A stretch of 64,000 bases of DNA from CAVOJV01 sp963696325 (GCA_963696325.1 CAVOJV010000058.1:1-64000), one strand, 5' to 3'; positions 1-9,931 are shown, counted from the stretch's first letter. Made by a program: numbers and translations. Notes: generated from the sequence alone by a model not told the origin.

Positions 1-3
1 TGA

Positions 4-354
4 GGAACCGCGGCTTGGCAGGTGAGCGCTGAGCCGGGCAATATGACGATAGATTGTCTGCTTGCGTATTCGACTATGTGCGGCTGCGGTATCGATATGG
101 TGCCGGTACCCGGCAATATTGCTGATGCGGAAATTGCTTCAATAATGCTTGATGTCGCAGCCGTAGCGCTCAAGCTTGATAAACCGCTCGGCATTCGGCT
201 GCTGCCAGTTCCGGGGCGGTCCGCCGGTGAGATGACCACCTTCAATCATGATTTTCTCCACAATACGAAAGTACAGAACATACGATATTCCGGCTGCTCT
301 GCGCTGTTATCTAATGCTGCACAGCCGTTTTGCTTCCGGTCATCGGATAAGTAG
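4..354 (+). pseudogene. DUF711 family protein, C-terminal fragment
   Basis: About 115 residues resemble the C-terminal part of DUF711 (UPF0210) proteins: a Cys-Gly-x-Gly-Ile/Leu-Asp turn after an LLAYS-type segment, then a helix rich in Asp, Val and Ala, then the typical motif IPVPGR-x-AGEMT-x-F. The whole protein is normally over 400 residues. An in-frame stop lies at the first three bases of the window and the other two plus-strand frames also stop within 30 bases, so the upstream part is either frameshifted or absent. A GTG at 22 would be the first start, but an internal fragment is more likely. The biochemical function of the family is unknown to me. It sits in the AT-richer, damaged left end of the window. 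Confidence 0.55.
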
Positions 355-393
355 AAAGCAGAATACATTACCATTTTGACTGTGGTTTAACAG

Positions 394-550
394 GTCGTTG
401 AAAAAAGTAGTTTTTCTTCAGGCTGGTCAAAAATTTTCAAGATGCAAGGTGTGCGAAATTCTAAGAAAATGAGGCGTATTCGGGATGTGCAATTGGATGC
501 AGGGATGAGCACAACGCAGCAGACAGGGGGTCTTTTCTCAACATTCGACT
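394..550. repeat. Dispersed repeat-like element with inverted ends
   Basis: The 308-base gap between the DUF711 fragment and the next gene holds a unit whose ends are imperfect inverted copies: GTCGTTGAAAAAAG at 394-407 and, on the other strand, GTCGAATGTTGAGAAAAG from 549 to 532. Between them lie an AAGGTGTGCG-type segment and a GAGGCGTATTCGGGATG segment. This layout (GTTGAAAAA end, an internal GAGGCGTA block, TTTTTCAAC end) recalls miniature non-coding repeats dispersed in several proteobacterial and Nitrospira genomes. Only one copy is seen here. No convincing protein is encoded. Confidence 0.4.
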
Positions 551-716
551 TAAAGCTTGAAACAAGTTTTTCCGGCTGAAGTATTGTATGCAGGAGAATG
601 CCTTTTTATGGTAACAGGCTAAGAAATAAATCACAGATTTATACATGGTAAAAATCAAGGATATGCATTTTGATTTGCTTTCAGAGAGAATAAAATAATT
701 CTACTGTGCTGCAGTA

Positions 717-1945
717 TTGAACCTGACCTGCAGCAGCGAACGAACATTGAGCTCTCTCGCGCAGCAGCTTGACTGGGAATATATTGTTACCATCACGATG
801 CGCCATGGTATTGCAAGTCTGCTTTATAAAAACATTATCGACCGTGTAAACAAATCATGCGTCCCCCCCATTTTTGACAGTCTGGAGAAGTGCTATCAAG
901 GCGCAGCGTATAGAAACCTTCTGTTTCTGAAGGAATATGATGACATAGCCCATGCATTTAGCGCAGAACAGGTCGCCCTTCTGCCACTCAAAGGCATTGA
1001 TTTTATCAGAACCGTTTATCCAAATATTGCCCTGCGCACGGCTAATGACATTGATATTCTAATCAAAAAAGCGGTCCTGGGTCGTGCAAAAAACATACTG
1101 CGCGGCTGGGCGATGTGCAAAAAAAGACCGGGCATGCGCCGGAGGAGATTTTTCATTGGGTTTTTTCCCGGCCGGTTGCTGTTGCAACCGTGTTTTTTGA
1201 GCTGCACTGGGATCTGGATATTCCCCAATCGCCGTTCAAAGTCAGGGTAGATGATTTCTGGGACAGAGCAGAGATTGTTAAATCAGACGGAAACAGGTAT
1301 TACCGTCTATCGCTTGAAGACAGTATACTGTTTACCGCTTTCCACATCTGAGATCGCCTCTTGCCGGTGATACCCTTGGCATTGTATCGCTCAGGGGGCT
1401 GGTGGATGTGGCAGAAATCATCAAGAAGTATGGCAGCAAGATAAACTGGGACGCTGCTATTAACAGGGCACAGCAATACCATGTGGAGCGGCCGGTACTG
1501 CTGGTGCTGTATCTTCTCGAAGAGCTTTTGCATGTTACGTGTAAAAGAAGACGTGCGTGAGCAGCTGCAAAAAAAAGGCTTTCAGGAAGATATGCTGAAT
1601 CGCATGGTTACAGAGTGGATTTTTTACTGCAAAAAAACTGATGATATATTTCTGCCAAATATCATTGATGTGGCAGCGTCAGAAGATGGCCCTGCAAAAA
1701 AACTCTCCGTCTCAAAAATATTCCATACGATGTACGTCGTTCTGCGTCATCAATTCCGCACCGCGCCATCTCTGCAGCAGGCGTTTAAAGTAATCCGCAT
1801 AACCTGCTGGAAGTCATTTATTAATTACCTCAAAATAGGGTATCTGATGGTTTGCGATTACAAAAAGACAAACAGAATGCTGCACGATGAGCTGGTCAAG
1901 AAAAGCGAACTTGAGGAAATAGACAACTGGATTCGCAGCGGCTGA
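717..1945 (+). pseudogene. Nucleotidyltransferase-like protein (NTP_transf_5 type), frameshifted
   Basis: Pieces in all three frames join into one protein of the uncharacterised nucleotidyltransferase family PF14907, often found in polysaccharide or peptide clusters. The 717 frame gives the leader helices and the nucleotidyltransferase core, with LPLKGIDF followed by the metal-site-like pair in ANDIDILI. The frame changes near 1110 (in an A7 run), giving FFELHWDLDIP, then again near 1350 (the helix LRGLVDVAEIIKKYG, INWDAA), and once more near 1545 (KEDVREQL to the stop at 1945). An in-frame TAA at 696 separates a possible true start at 663 from the rest. At least three indels and one stop mean either a decayed gene or poor sequence. 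It converges on the next gene with an 8-base gap. Confidence 0.55.
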
Positions 1946-1953
1946 AGAACTAT

Positions 1954-3187
1954 TCAATGCTCCCTGCGTGCTGCCTCAATGGTTTCTATGAACTGGGCGG
2001 CGATTTTGTCACGCGAAAAATCGGTCTCAGCAAATATCCGGCCCCGCCTGCCCATCTCCTTGATCTCATTCGCATGCTCTCGCATCCATACCACCGCATC
2101 AGCAAAAGCAGCGGGATTATCAGGAGGCACCACCATCCCGCACTGGTGAGCCTGAATCATATCCGCCAGCCAGCCGGGATAGTTATTGATCACCGGCAGT
2201 CCTGAGGCAATATAATCAAAAAACTTGTTTGGTGACGAACCGTAGTAAAGCGAGGGAATGTTCTTCAGCAGCATCATTCCCGCATCCATCTGCGGGAGGA
2301 TGTGCGCAAGCTCCTCTTTGGAATTGATGGAACCCAGCTGGTCATTGCGTCAAGGCCTTCGCGTTTGCTTCGCTCTATAAGGGTTTTACGCAAAATACCT
2401 TCTCCGATAAAAACGAATCGAATTCTTTTTCCCCCCGTTTTATCAATTCTACTGCTGCATCGAGCACTGCATCAAGCCCATTGGCAAATCCGTGGGCGCC
2501 GGTATACACCAGCCGGAAATCGTCAGGCTCACCGAAGCGCGGATCGGTTAATTTCCCGGTGCCTGGCTGGAACAGATCAATGTCCGATGCGTTTGGAATC
2601 ATAGCAACCTTGTCGCGCGGATAGCCGGTGCTGCAGATACCATCCTTTGCACCGGGTGAAAGCGCAATAACCCGGTCAGCGGCGCGGTATATCTTCCGCT
2701 CAAGCCGCTCCAGATACCAGATTAACAAGGGGTTTTTTATTGCACCCATGTTTATGGCGCCCTCAGGCCAGCGGTCACGAACTTCAAATACGAACGGAAC
2801 CCCGAGCTGCCGCGCCGCCCTCATGCCGGGTATGCCGACGGTGAGCGGCGGAGATGTGGCGAATACGAGATCAGCGTTAAGACGGCGCACGATTTTTTCT
2901 GCAGTTCTCGCAAAACGGCCAAATGCAAGTATGCGGCGGGCAAAACTCATCCTGTTGCCATAGGGCTCAGCAATCCGTATAACATGTATGCCATCAACCT
3001 CAAACTCAATAATCCGGTCACGTGCATTATCAGGTTCTTTAAAGTTTATATCAGCAACGTCATATGCACCACAGACCATGGTGACCTGATGCCCGGCCTG
3101 GAGCAGGCGCTGGCTCATCTCATAGGAGCGCGTTCCGGTAGCGCCACGCTTTGTTGAAAAGAGTTGATGAATGTAAATAATCTTCAT
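1954..3187 (-). pseudogene. Glycosyltransferase family 4 (WcaI/WbuB-like), two frameshifts
   Basis: A GT-B glycosyltransferase that would transfer a sugar from a nucleotide-sugar to a lipid-linked glycan during surface polysaccharide assembly. The N-terminal domain is intact (start at 3187, IYIHQLFSTKRGATGTR, then LVFATSPPLTVGIPG and VFEVRDRWPEGAI). The C-terminal donor domain is split. One indel lies near 2430 in a run of C and T, after which RFVFIGEGILRKTL is restored. A second lies near 2320, before KEELAHILPQMDAG and the FDYIASGLPVI donor-site motif. The joined product is about 410 residues, normal for the family. Both indels lie at or beside short homopolymers. It is probably part of the same polysaccharide locus as wecB. 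Confidence 0.7.
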
Positions 3188-3375
3188 AGTGCGAAAAAGT
3201 TATTAAAGACAAATGAAAAATTATAACGTGAGATCAAAAAAATACCCGTGCTGTTTCATACAGTAAATTATGACTGTCTTTTTTGCGCAGTGCATTGAAA
3301 AAGAATCGGGTGCCGCCGCCATTGTTTAAGAGTTTTGTAATTGATAATTGTCAGATTATTTTTCAGGAGGTTGTC

Positions 3376-3432
3376 ATGCAGCCGTCTCTTGTCCAGGTAA
3401 ATGTACCACTTAAAATCAGTAAATGCTCATGA
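3376..3432 (+). pseudogene. Orphan translation start, truncated gene remnant
   Basis: A strong ribosome-binding site (CAGGAGG at 3364-3370) precedes an ATG at 3376, but only 18 codons follow before the stop. The short peptide (MQPSLVQVNVPLK...) looks like the first strand of a larger domain, not a finished protein. It runs into the 3' end of the convergent methyltransferase gene. A lost gene cut at about 3410 is the simplest reading, but a chance match cannot be excluded. Confidence 0.25.
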
Positions 3433-3922
3433 AAAGAGGAGGAATTCCAAAAAAATTATAAAGAATACCATTGAACATGATGAATAGCATACCGGCAATG
3501 GTTTTGAGCCTTGATGTATCATCAGGTTGTTCATATGAAGTCACCATTCTTCTAAGCAAATACCATATCGTATGGTCAGTAAAAGTAAAAAAACCATCAG
3601 GCTTAAGAACTCGCGCCACTTCTTTTAAAGCATATTGCTGGTCAAGCATGTAGAGTGTTACGCCGCTTACTACATGATCTATGCTTTCATTTTTGATTGG
3701 CAGTGAATTACCATTCCCTTTTAAGTAATATATATTACATTGTGTTCCGGGCGTCCGTGCCAGAGAGTTTTGATAATTCGCGGCTTTTCTCAGACTGCCA
3801 GAATCCCGGTCTAAACCCAGTAATAATTTTGGAGCTAACCTGCTAATTCGCTGCAGATATTTACCTTCCCGGCAGCCCACATCAAGAATGACTTTATCTT
3901 TAATGTTTTCTAAGAGTTCCAT
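3416..3922 (-). CDS. Class I SAM-dependent methyltransferase
   Basis: A 168-residue Rossmann methyltransferase of the Methyltransf_11 kind. Motif I is ILDVGCREGKYL at about residues 12-23, the acidic end of strand 2 is GLDRD, the post-motif is NSLPIKNESIDHVVS, and the later helix is EVARVLKPDGFFTF. The substrate cannot be told; such genes in polysaccharide clusters often modify sugars or lipids. The C-terminus is hydrophobic and short, stopping soon after a predicted membrane-like segment (MLFIMFNGILYNFFG), so the gene may be truncated there, next to the orphan start on the other strand. The region upstream (3923-4190) is AT-rich with no recognisable gene. Confidence 0.65.
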   Translation of the reverse strand: MELLENIKDKVILDVGCREGKYLQRISRLAPKLLLGLDRDSGSLRKAANYQNSLARTPGTQCNIYYLKGNGNSLPIKNESIDHVVSGVTLYMLDQQYALKEVARVLKPDGFFTFTDHTIWYLLRRMVTSYEQPDDTSRLKTIAGMLFIMFNGILYNFFGIPPLFMSIY

Positions 3923-4190
3923 AACGTGTTATTATTATATTTTTTATGAAAAATATTTAATAAATTAAAATTACTTTTACCGAAAGTTATCACGGTAAGA
4001 TAAAAAGCAGGCAATCTATAATAAATAATATGGATGTAATAAGCCGTTAAGTGCTCTACTGCCCCGCCGGGGACTTCTGATATAAAAACATAGTATCTGT
4101 GATACCTGCCGCTGTCACAATGTATTGATTTATATCAGAAATTGTTTAATAATGCATAACTAAAATGCAGCCCTGAAGGGAGAAATCAGA

Positions 4191-5209
4191 TTGAAAATAG
4201 TACTTGTCGCCGGCGCGCGCCCCAATTTTATGAAAATTGCGCCGCTTATAAAAGCTATTGAAAAAACAAACAATAAGAGCAGGCACATAGCCTGGAAATT
4301 AGTTCACACCGGCCAGCATTACGACTCCGCGATGTCAAAGGTATTTTTTGATGACCTTGAAATTCCTGAGCCGCACATTCATCTCGGTATTGGATCCGGA
4401 ACCCATGCGGTGCAGACTGCAAAAACCATGATAGCTTTTGAGGACATATGCTTGTCCGAAGCCCCTGATATAGTAATAGTTGTTGGCGATGTAAATTCAA
4501 CCATCGCATGCAGCATGGTAGCAGCTAAGATGGGGATTAAGATTGCCCATGTGAAGCCGGCCTGCGCAGTTATGACCGAACGATGCCGGAGGAAATAAAC
4601 CGGGTTCTTACCGATGCCTTTCGGATTATCTCTTTACCTCCTGTGAGGATGCAAATGATAATCTGCAGAAAGAGGGCATTGACAAAAACAAGATATACTT
4701 CGTTGGCAATGTTATGATTGATACGCTGCTTGCGTTTAAGAAAAAAAGTGAGCAATCGGTAATTATGCAGCAGCTTGGACTTGAGAATTCTACCGGCAAA
4801 AACAGGGATTTCGCGCTTCTGACATTACACCGGCCCGGCAATGTGGATAATAGAGAAAACTTTGTCACGCTCATCGGGGCTTAAAAAAGGCATCTGAAAA
4901 GCTCCCCATAATTTTCCCGTACACCCGCGGACCAGGAAACAAATCGAAACATTTAACATGAGCGAGCACTTTAATTTTTGCACACATGCCACGGAACCCC
5001 CCAATGGGATTATTTGTGTGGAGCCGCTTTCATATCTTGATTTTTTGCAATTGATGGCTCATGCAAAACTGGTTTTTACTGATTCGGGCGGCATCCAGGA
5101 GGAAACGACCATTCTGGGAGTGCCCTGCATCACGCTCAGGGAGAATACCGAACGTCCGGTTACCATAACTGAGGGAACCAATGTGCTTGCCGGCACAAAT
5201 GCAGTCTAG
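4191..5209 (+). pseudogene. wecB: UDP-N-acetylglucosamine 2-epimerase (non-hydrolysing), frameshifted and 3'-truncated
   Basis: WecB interconverts UDP-GlcNAc and UDP-ManNAc for surface polysaccharides. The start is TTG at 4191 behind AAGGGAG. The N-terminal half has GARPNFMKIAPL, HTGQHYD and the VVGDVNST motif. Near 4551 one G seems lost (GTGAAGCC for GTGGAAGCC), after which YDRTMPEEINR continues in another frame. Further shifts near 4880-4920 break the LTLHRPGNVDN and VHPRTRKQIE regions. The donor-site block FTDSGGIQEE and ITLRENTERP is present. The protein then stops at GTNAV, roughly 60 residues before the usual end, exactly where base composition changes from AT-richer to GC-rich. Confidence 0.75.
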
Positions 5210-5232
5210 CCTGCCATTCGACAACCGATTGT

Positions 5233-5837
5233 CTACGGCGAGCCGCGGAACTCCTCAGCCGTGGCCTGCCCGGGCTGGCTGATGCCCTCGCGCCTGAGGA
5301 TTTTCCACACCGTCAGGGCGAGGATCGCACGTCCAGCCAGAACGACACGTGGTCGACATACCACACGTCGAGGGCGAACTTCTCCTCCCAGGAGATCGCG
5401 TTGCGGCCGTTGACCTGGGCCCAGCCGGTGATGCCGGGGCGCACCTCGTGGCGCCGCGCCTGCTCGGGCGTGTAGCGGTCCAGGTACTGCATCAGCAGCG
5501 GCCGCGGGCCCACCAGGCTCATCTCGCCCTGGAGCACGTTGAACAGCTCGGGCAGCTCGTCCAGGCTGGTGCTGCGCAGGAAGCGGCCGAAGGCGGGTCA
5601 GCCGCTCGGCGTCGGGCAGCAGGCGGCCCTGGGCGTCGCGGGCATCGGTCATGGTGCGGAACTTGAACAGCGTGAACGGCCGGCCGCGCAGACCGGGGCG
5701 GCGCTGGCGGAAAGCACGGGAGAGCCAAGTTTTAGCCGCACTGCTAATGCGGCTGGGACAAGCAACAGAGAGAGTACAGCCAACGCAGGAACTGCCAGGC
5801 GCAGATCGAACAAGCGCTTGCCGAAACGGCTGTACAT
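5233..5837 (-). pseudogene. Undecaprenyl-phosphate sugar transferase (bacterial sugar transferase family), frameshifted
   Basis: The initiating phosphoglycosyl transferase (PF02397) loads the first sugar phosphate on undecaprenyl phosphate at the inner membrane. Joined fragments give the N-terminal hydrophobic segment (SRFGKRLFDLRLAVPALAVLS), FTLFKFRTM, the catalytic-region block GEMSLVGPRPLL, the proline-rich VRPGITGWAQVNGRNAISWEEKF and a C-terminal LTVWKILRREG. Several frame changes (about 5310, 5530, 5600, 5690) are needed. The start at 5837 lies 3 bases after the stop of the upstream glycosyltransferase, so the two were co-translated. This gene converges on the truncated wecB across the composition break. 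Confidence 0.7.
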
Positions 5838-5840
5838 CAG

Positions 5841-7007
5841 TCACACCAGGCCCTGGATCAGCGCCACGATTTTCGGCACGCATGCGGCGCGGCTGTAAAA
5901 TGCGGCAGGCTGACCGACCGGGCATGCTGACGATACAGGCTTAGCAAGTCCGGTTGATCGCGCAAGGTCGCGCTGCCCGGGCATACCGGATCCGCGTCAC
6001 CTACGCCGGCGTTGATTCCACAATCGTGTTCAGAAATGACACGGGCTAAATCGCTGCCGTCGCGGCTGAGACCCCAGCAGTGCACTGCCGGCTGCCATCA
6101 TATAGTACGTCTTGCTGGGCATGGACACGCCCTCGGCGCCTTTCGCCAGCGCCACCAGTCCGATGTCGGCCATGGCCAGCGAAAAGGGCAACGCCGATTC
6201 CGGCTGAAACGGGAGAAAGGTGAGGTTGCTCAAGTCCAACCGCGCGCACTGGGCCTCGAGAGCTTTGCGTCCCGCGCCCTCCCCGATCACGACGAAGTGA
6301 ACATCCGGATAAGCCTGCAGCTGTGCGGCGACAGCCGGGAGGACAGTCAGGTCGTGCACCATTCCCAGGTTACCGAGTACAGGACGGTGAGTTTCCCGCC
6401 TGGCCATGCTGGCGCGTGAAAGGGTTTTCTGCTTTGGGTATAGGCCGGATCCAGTCGGTATCCACCCACATGGGCACGATGTGGATGGTCGAGCCGGACG
6501 GCATCCCGCTTGTGTACTGCGAAAGCGTGTGCGCTAATTGAGGCGAGATCGTGATGACGCCGTCGGCATGGCGGATGGCGGCGCGGTTGAGCGCGCGCCA
6601 GGCACGGACCACCAGCGACTGGTCAGTAAAGCCGGCGAAGCGCACCAGAGCTTCCGGGTAGATGTCGTAGAACAGGAGGACGTAACGCTGGCCGCGCAGT
6701 TTTTTGGCGGCGTAACCCAGGATCGGCGACACGGGCGGATTCGTGACCAGGAAGAGCAGCGGCCGGTTGCGTTCGCCCCACACGCGGCCAAACGCCATCC
6801 CGACAAAGGCCGCCCAACTGAACAGTCGGGCAGGCGCGCTGGTGTTTCGGTTGCGCGGCATCACCAAAGTCCGCCATCCACGACCCGACATGGACGACGC
6901 ATCCGGGCTGCATAACGAACCGGGCCTGTGGCGGTCGCAGCAGCCTCGACCAGTTCGCGCAGCAGCGGCCCACTGCCCTGGTTGAAGAACGCGACCCTGG
7001 TCACCAT
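5841..7007 (-). pseudogene. Glycosyltransferase (GT4-like), frameshifted
   Basis: The fragments read as one GT-B glycosyltransferase of about 390 residues. The start at 7007 gives MVTRVAFFNQGSGPLLREL. After frame changes near 6900, LLFLVTNPPVSPILGY, YVLLFYDIYPEALVRF and ADGVITISPQLA follow in one long frame. Another change near 6400 leads to GNLGMVHDLTVLP, FVVIGEGAGRKALE and the donor-site stretch EGVSMPSKTYYMMAAGSALLG. Further changes near 6080 and 5900 lead to the end ALIQGLV. It belongs to the same polar cluster as its neighbours, with a 3-base gap to the sugar transferase. Acceptor and donor sugars cannot be assigned. Confidence 0.65.
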
Positions 7008-7126
7008 GTTCGCCACACCGTCACGCTGTCCAATCCAATCATCTCTCCTTTGTCCAGGCAACTCAACCGTGAGGCGATCTGGGATGTGCTTTCCCGGCTA
7101 TCGGCACGCGCTCGAACCAACGCCGG

Positions 7127-8238
7127 TCATTGAGCCTTCTTGCCGGCCGCCGCCTGATACACAGCCAACGTCTGACGAGCGGTCTGCTCCCAGGGAAACC
7201 GGGCGACATTGGCGCACCCCTTGCCCACCAACTCCGCCCCGCAGACCAGGCGTGCACAGGCAGGCGCGAATGGCGCGGATCATATCCTCGATGGAATAGG
7301 GATCGAAAAATCCGGCGCCGTCGCCCGCCACTTCCGGCAGGGAAGCGGCGTTTGAGCAGGCGACCGGGACGTCGAGGGCCTGGGCGTCCAACACAGGCAG
7401 GCCGAATCCCTCGTACCACGAGGGAAACACCAGCAAATCGGCATGCGAGAGCAGCGGCGCGACATGCGCGTTCGGCACATAGCCCGTCGCGACGATGCGG
7501 CCGGCTGTGTCGGCGCCGGCATGACCGTCCAGATGCAACGGCAGGTGGCCGACGAGTACCAGCGCGTGTGGCACTTCTGAGCGCAGCGCGGCGAAGACCT
7601 GCGCCAATAGCGACACATTCTTGTGCAGCCGCCGCCGAAAGCGATGATATACGGCCAGCGGATGCCGTAGCGGTCGGCGAGGTCTTCCAGGACGGAGCGC
7701 CGGACGCGGCGACCGGCTCGCGGGGGCCGAGGTAAGTCACTGTGACGTTGGACACGTCGGCTTTGATGTGCTCGGCGATCTGGCGCTTCGAAAGTCCGAC
7801 AGTGTCAGGATGTGATCCGACCTGCGCGCCGACTGGCGCACGAAAAGCCCAGGAACGCCCGTTTTGATCGTGGCATCACGGTGCGCATGGCCTCGTAATT
7901 CACGTCGCAGATGGTGACGACTCCGGGCAGGGGTGAATCAACGGGCACACGTAGCCCGGCGAATGGACCACTTCGGCGCCGACACCGAGCTGAACAGGCA
8001 ATACGATCTGCTCCCAGGCGTAACGCGCCGGCCTGCTCGACGCGCGGACGCCGCACGGCACGCGATGGAAAGTGGGTGCATCAGGCAGGACCAGATCGGC
8101 GGATTCACGGTTGAGGAAGATATAGTACTCGTTTGTCCCGTCGATGCGCGCCAGGGCATGAACGAGTGACATGGCATAAGTCTGCGTGCCGCCCACGACG
8201 CCTGGGATGAGATACAGCAGGTTGACGGCAATGCGCAT
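7127..8238 (-). pseudogene. Glycosyltransferase family 4, frameshifted
   Basis: The N-terminus from 8238 is a clear GT4 start (MRIAVNLLYLIPGVVGGTQTY with YAMSLVHALA). Later pieces in other frames give the VVTICDVNYEAM region, a residual YLGPREPVAASG segment, HALVLVGHLPLHLDG, VPNAHVAPLLSHADLLVFPS and the donor-binding motif WYEGFGLPVLDAQALDVPVACS. The stop is at 7127, shared with an ATG in an ATGA overlap. The 120 bases between that ATG and the next gene encode no protein I can recognise, although one frame is open up to the ATG of the next glycosyltransferase. At least three indels are needed. It is part of the surface-polysaccharide cluster. Confidence 0.65.
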
Positions 8239-8286
8239 TTTATGGACAGCACCAATTCTTCGGCGTGCGCCGCGCGGGCGTGAGCA

Positions 8287-9357
8287 TCACGCGGACACCG
8301 GCGGGCCAGCCTGTCTGTTGATCAGCTGATAAAGCGCCTGCACCAGCCGCTGCTCACGCGGTGTCTTGAGCAGCTCTGCCCTGGCGGCGACAACCTCGGC
8401 GCGCACTTGCTCCAACCTGCCGGGATAACCGGCGATATCGACGACGCACGCATCAATGGATGCGGGCGAGAGTTCAGTCAAAAACACAGCGCTCCATGCT
8501 GGCGGGCATAAATCTCGAAAGCCGGCAGGCGATTGCAGAGCACGGGCGTACCAGCGAAATCGAGGCGTAGAACTTATTTGAGCAGGCGTATGCCGAGTTC
8601 AGGCAGTCGTTCTCATAATACACGAACGACGCGTCGGCGCCGCTGAGCCATTGCATCGTTTCATGGTTGGGGCAGGCGTCCAGCACAGTCATGTGGCCAT
8701 GGCGTAGGTCCTGGAGGTATGGCTTCAACGCGCCGTTGCCCTGGACGACCAGGTGGAAGTTTCCAGCCTGGCCGCTTCTACCAGCTGTTCCAGCCCCCGC
8801 TTGGCGATCACGGAGCCCTGGAACATGACCACGAATCGGTCATCGGGCACACCTGCGTTTCGCAGGTCGGCGCGGGCCTTGTCGCGGTCCACCGCCTTCT
8901 GGTAGCCCATCGGGAAGTTTCTCGAGCACGACGTATCCTCGCTGCATGCCGTGCGCACGCAGCGTGAGTTCGGCCCGCTCCTTCGACGGCACAAGCCACA
9001 CGTCACACGCTTTGAGAATCAAACACTCCAGCCACTTGAAGGCGCTCGCCATCGCCGGGCTCCCGGCCATGCCCCAGATGATCTCGTGGGCGTTGAACAC
9101 AAACTTTCTACCGCGTACGACTTTGGCGAACAGGCCGGCAAATGTTACGGCACATCGCTGCACACCACCACGTCCGGATTATCCAGCAGGACTTGCCGGA
9201 CGCCGTGCCAGTTGAGCTGCGCAACCCGCGCCAAGCCGGTGAAGTGCCACACGCGCTTCCCCGGGAAAGCCAGCCGCAGCTCGTGCAATCGAGCACGCTG
9301 AAAGAGCGGCTCGTCTCCATGGGGACATCTCCGCACCTCACACAGCACAGTCCACAT
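8287..9357 (-). pseudogene. Glycosyltransferase (GT-B fold), frameshifted
   Basis: Pieces on the minus strand join into a glycosyltransferase of about 350 residues. The N-terminal piece has RVWHFTGLARVAQL and DNPDVVVCSDV, followed by GRKFVFNAHEIIWGMAG, CDVWLVPSKERAEL and MGYQKAVDRDKARADL. Then come the second-domain strand DRFVVMFQGSVIAKRGLEQLV, MQWLSGADASFVYYEND and LNSAYACSNKFYA, and a C-terminal helical tail ending at 8287. Frame changes occur near 9150, 8900, 8760, 8560 and 8480. The start at 9357 is uncertain; 9363 and 9378 are alternatives. It is the first gene of the GC-rich minus-strand cluster. Confidence 0.55.
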
Positions 9358-9378
9358 TAACATAAAATTTAGAAGCAT

Positions 9379-9682
9379 CTAAAAACAAACGGTAAACGTT
9401 ACAAGTATTTGGACGACGGAGAGCATGCGGCCACCGCCGGCACGCGGGCCAACCAAACTTCCTAAACCCTTTGCCCCAATATCACCATATTCGTCTCGCA
9501 TCAATTGTTCACAACCAACAGTGCCACCGTCCACCAGCTTCGCATAGCCTAACTCATCTGATTTTCAGTTCAAGCCACTTACTGGGTCCTCTATCTCGCA
9601 GGTAATGCCTATTTTTTTTTTTTTTTTTGGTGCTAACCTGCTTCAACAGTTCGTCTTTGCTCCAGAATCTCACCAGCATTCA
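9379..9682. other. Gene-free junction with a 17-T run
   Basis: About 300 bases between the GC-rich glycosyltransferase cluster and the mazG remnant contain no gene I can support. Composition drops to AT-richer, and a run of 17 T lies at 9612-9628. Between the T run and 9682 the DNA weakly resembles the expected mazG sequence (an N-L-T and F-V-F region) but in mixed frames. This looks like a join between unrelated pieces, either an assembly scaffold joint with a poor-quality read end or a true recombination boundary. Confidence 0.45.
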
Positions 9683-9931
9683 AACATCAACGCGGAAGCG
9701 GCCCTGCGCGGTACCAACGCCAAGTTCGAGCGTCGCTTCCGGCGTATCGAGGACTGGCTGGCCGAGGCCGGGCGCACGCCGCAGCAATCTTCTCTGGCGG
9801 AGATGGACGCCCTGTGGGAACGCGCCAAGGCCGATGAGCGGGGCGAGAGTCCGCCGGACGAGTCCATTGCTAGTCGAGATGCAGTTGAGCGCCGGGTTCC
9901 AGACCCAAACGGTGCGCGCTGCCGCCGTTGA
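9683..9931 (+). pseudogene. mazG: MazG nucleotide pyrophosphohydrolase, C-terminal fragment
   Basis: About 60 residues match the C-terminal helices of MazG: NINAEAALRGTNAKFERRF, RIEDWLAEAGR, and LAEMDALWERAKADE. MazG hydrolyses nucleoside triphosphates to monophosphates and pyrophosphate. The full protein is about 260-280 residues, so roughly the first four fifths are missing, replaced by the junction sequence that contains the T run. The fragment is therefore not expected to be active. Its open frame continues to 9931, running 62 bases into the convergent DUF192 gene; the native MazG end may have been a little earlier. Confidence 0.6.

Noticed and set aside
461..658. 65-codon minus-strand open frame
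   Set aside because: It lies within and beside the palindromic repeat, has no domain or ribosome site, and its composition fits non-coding DNA.
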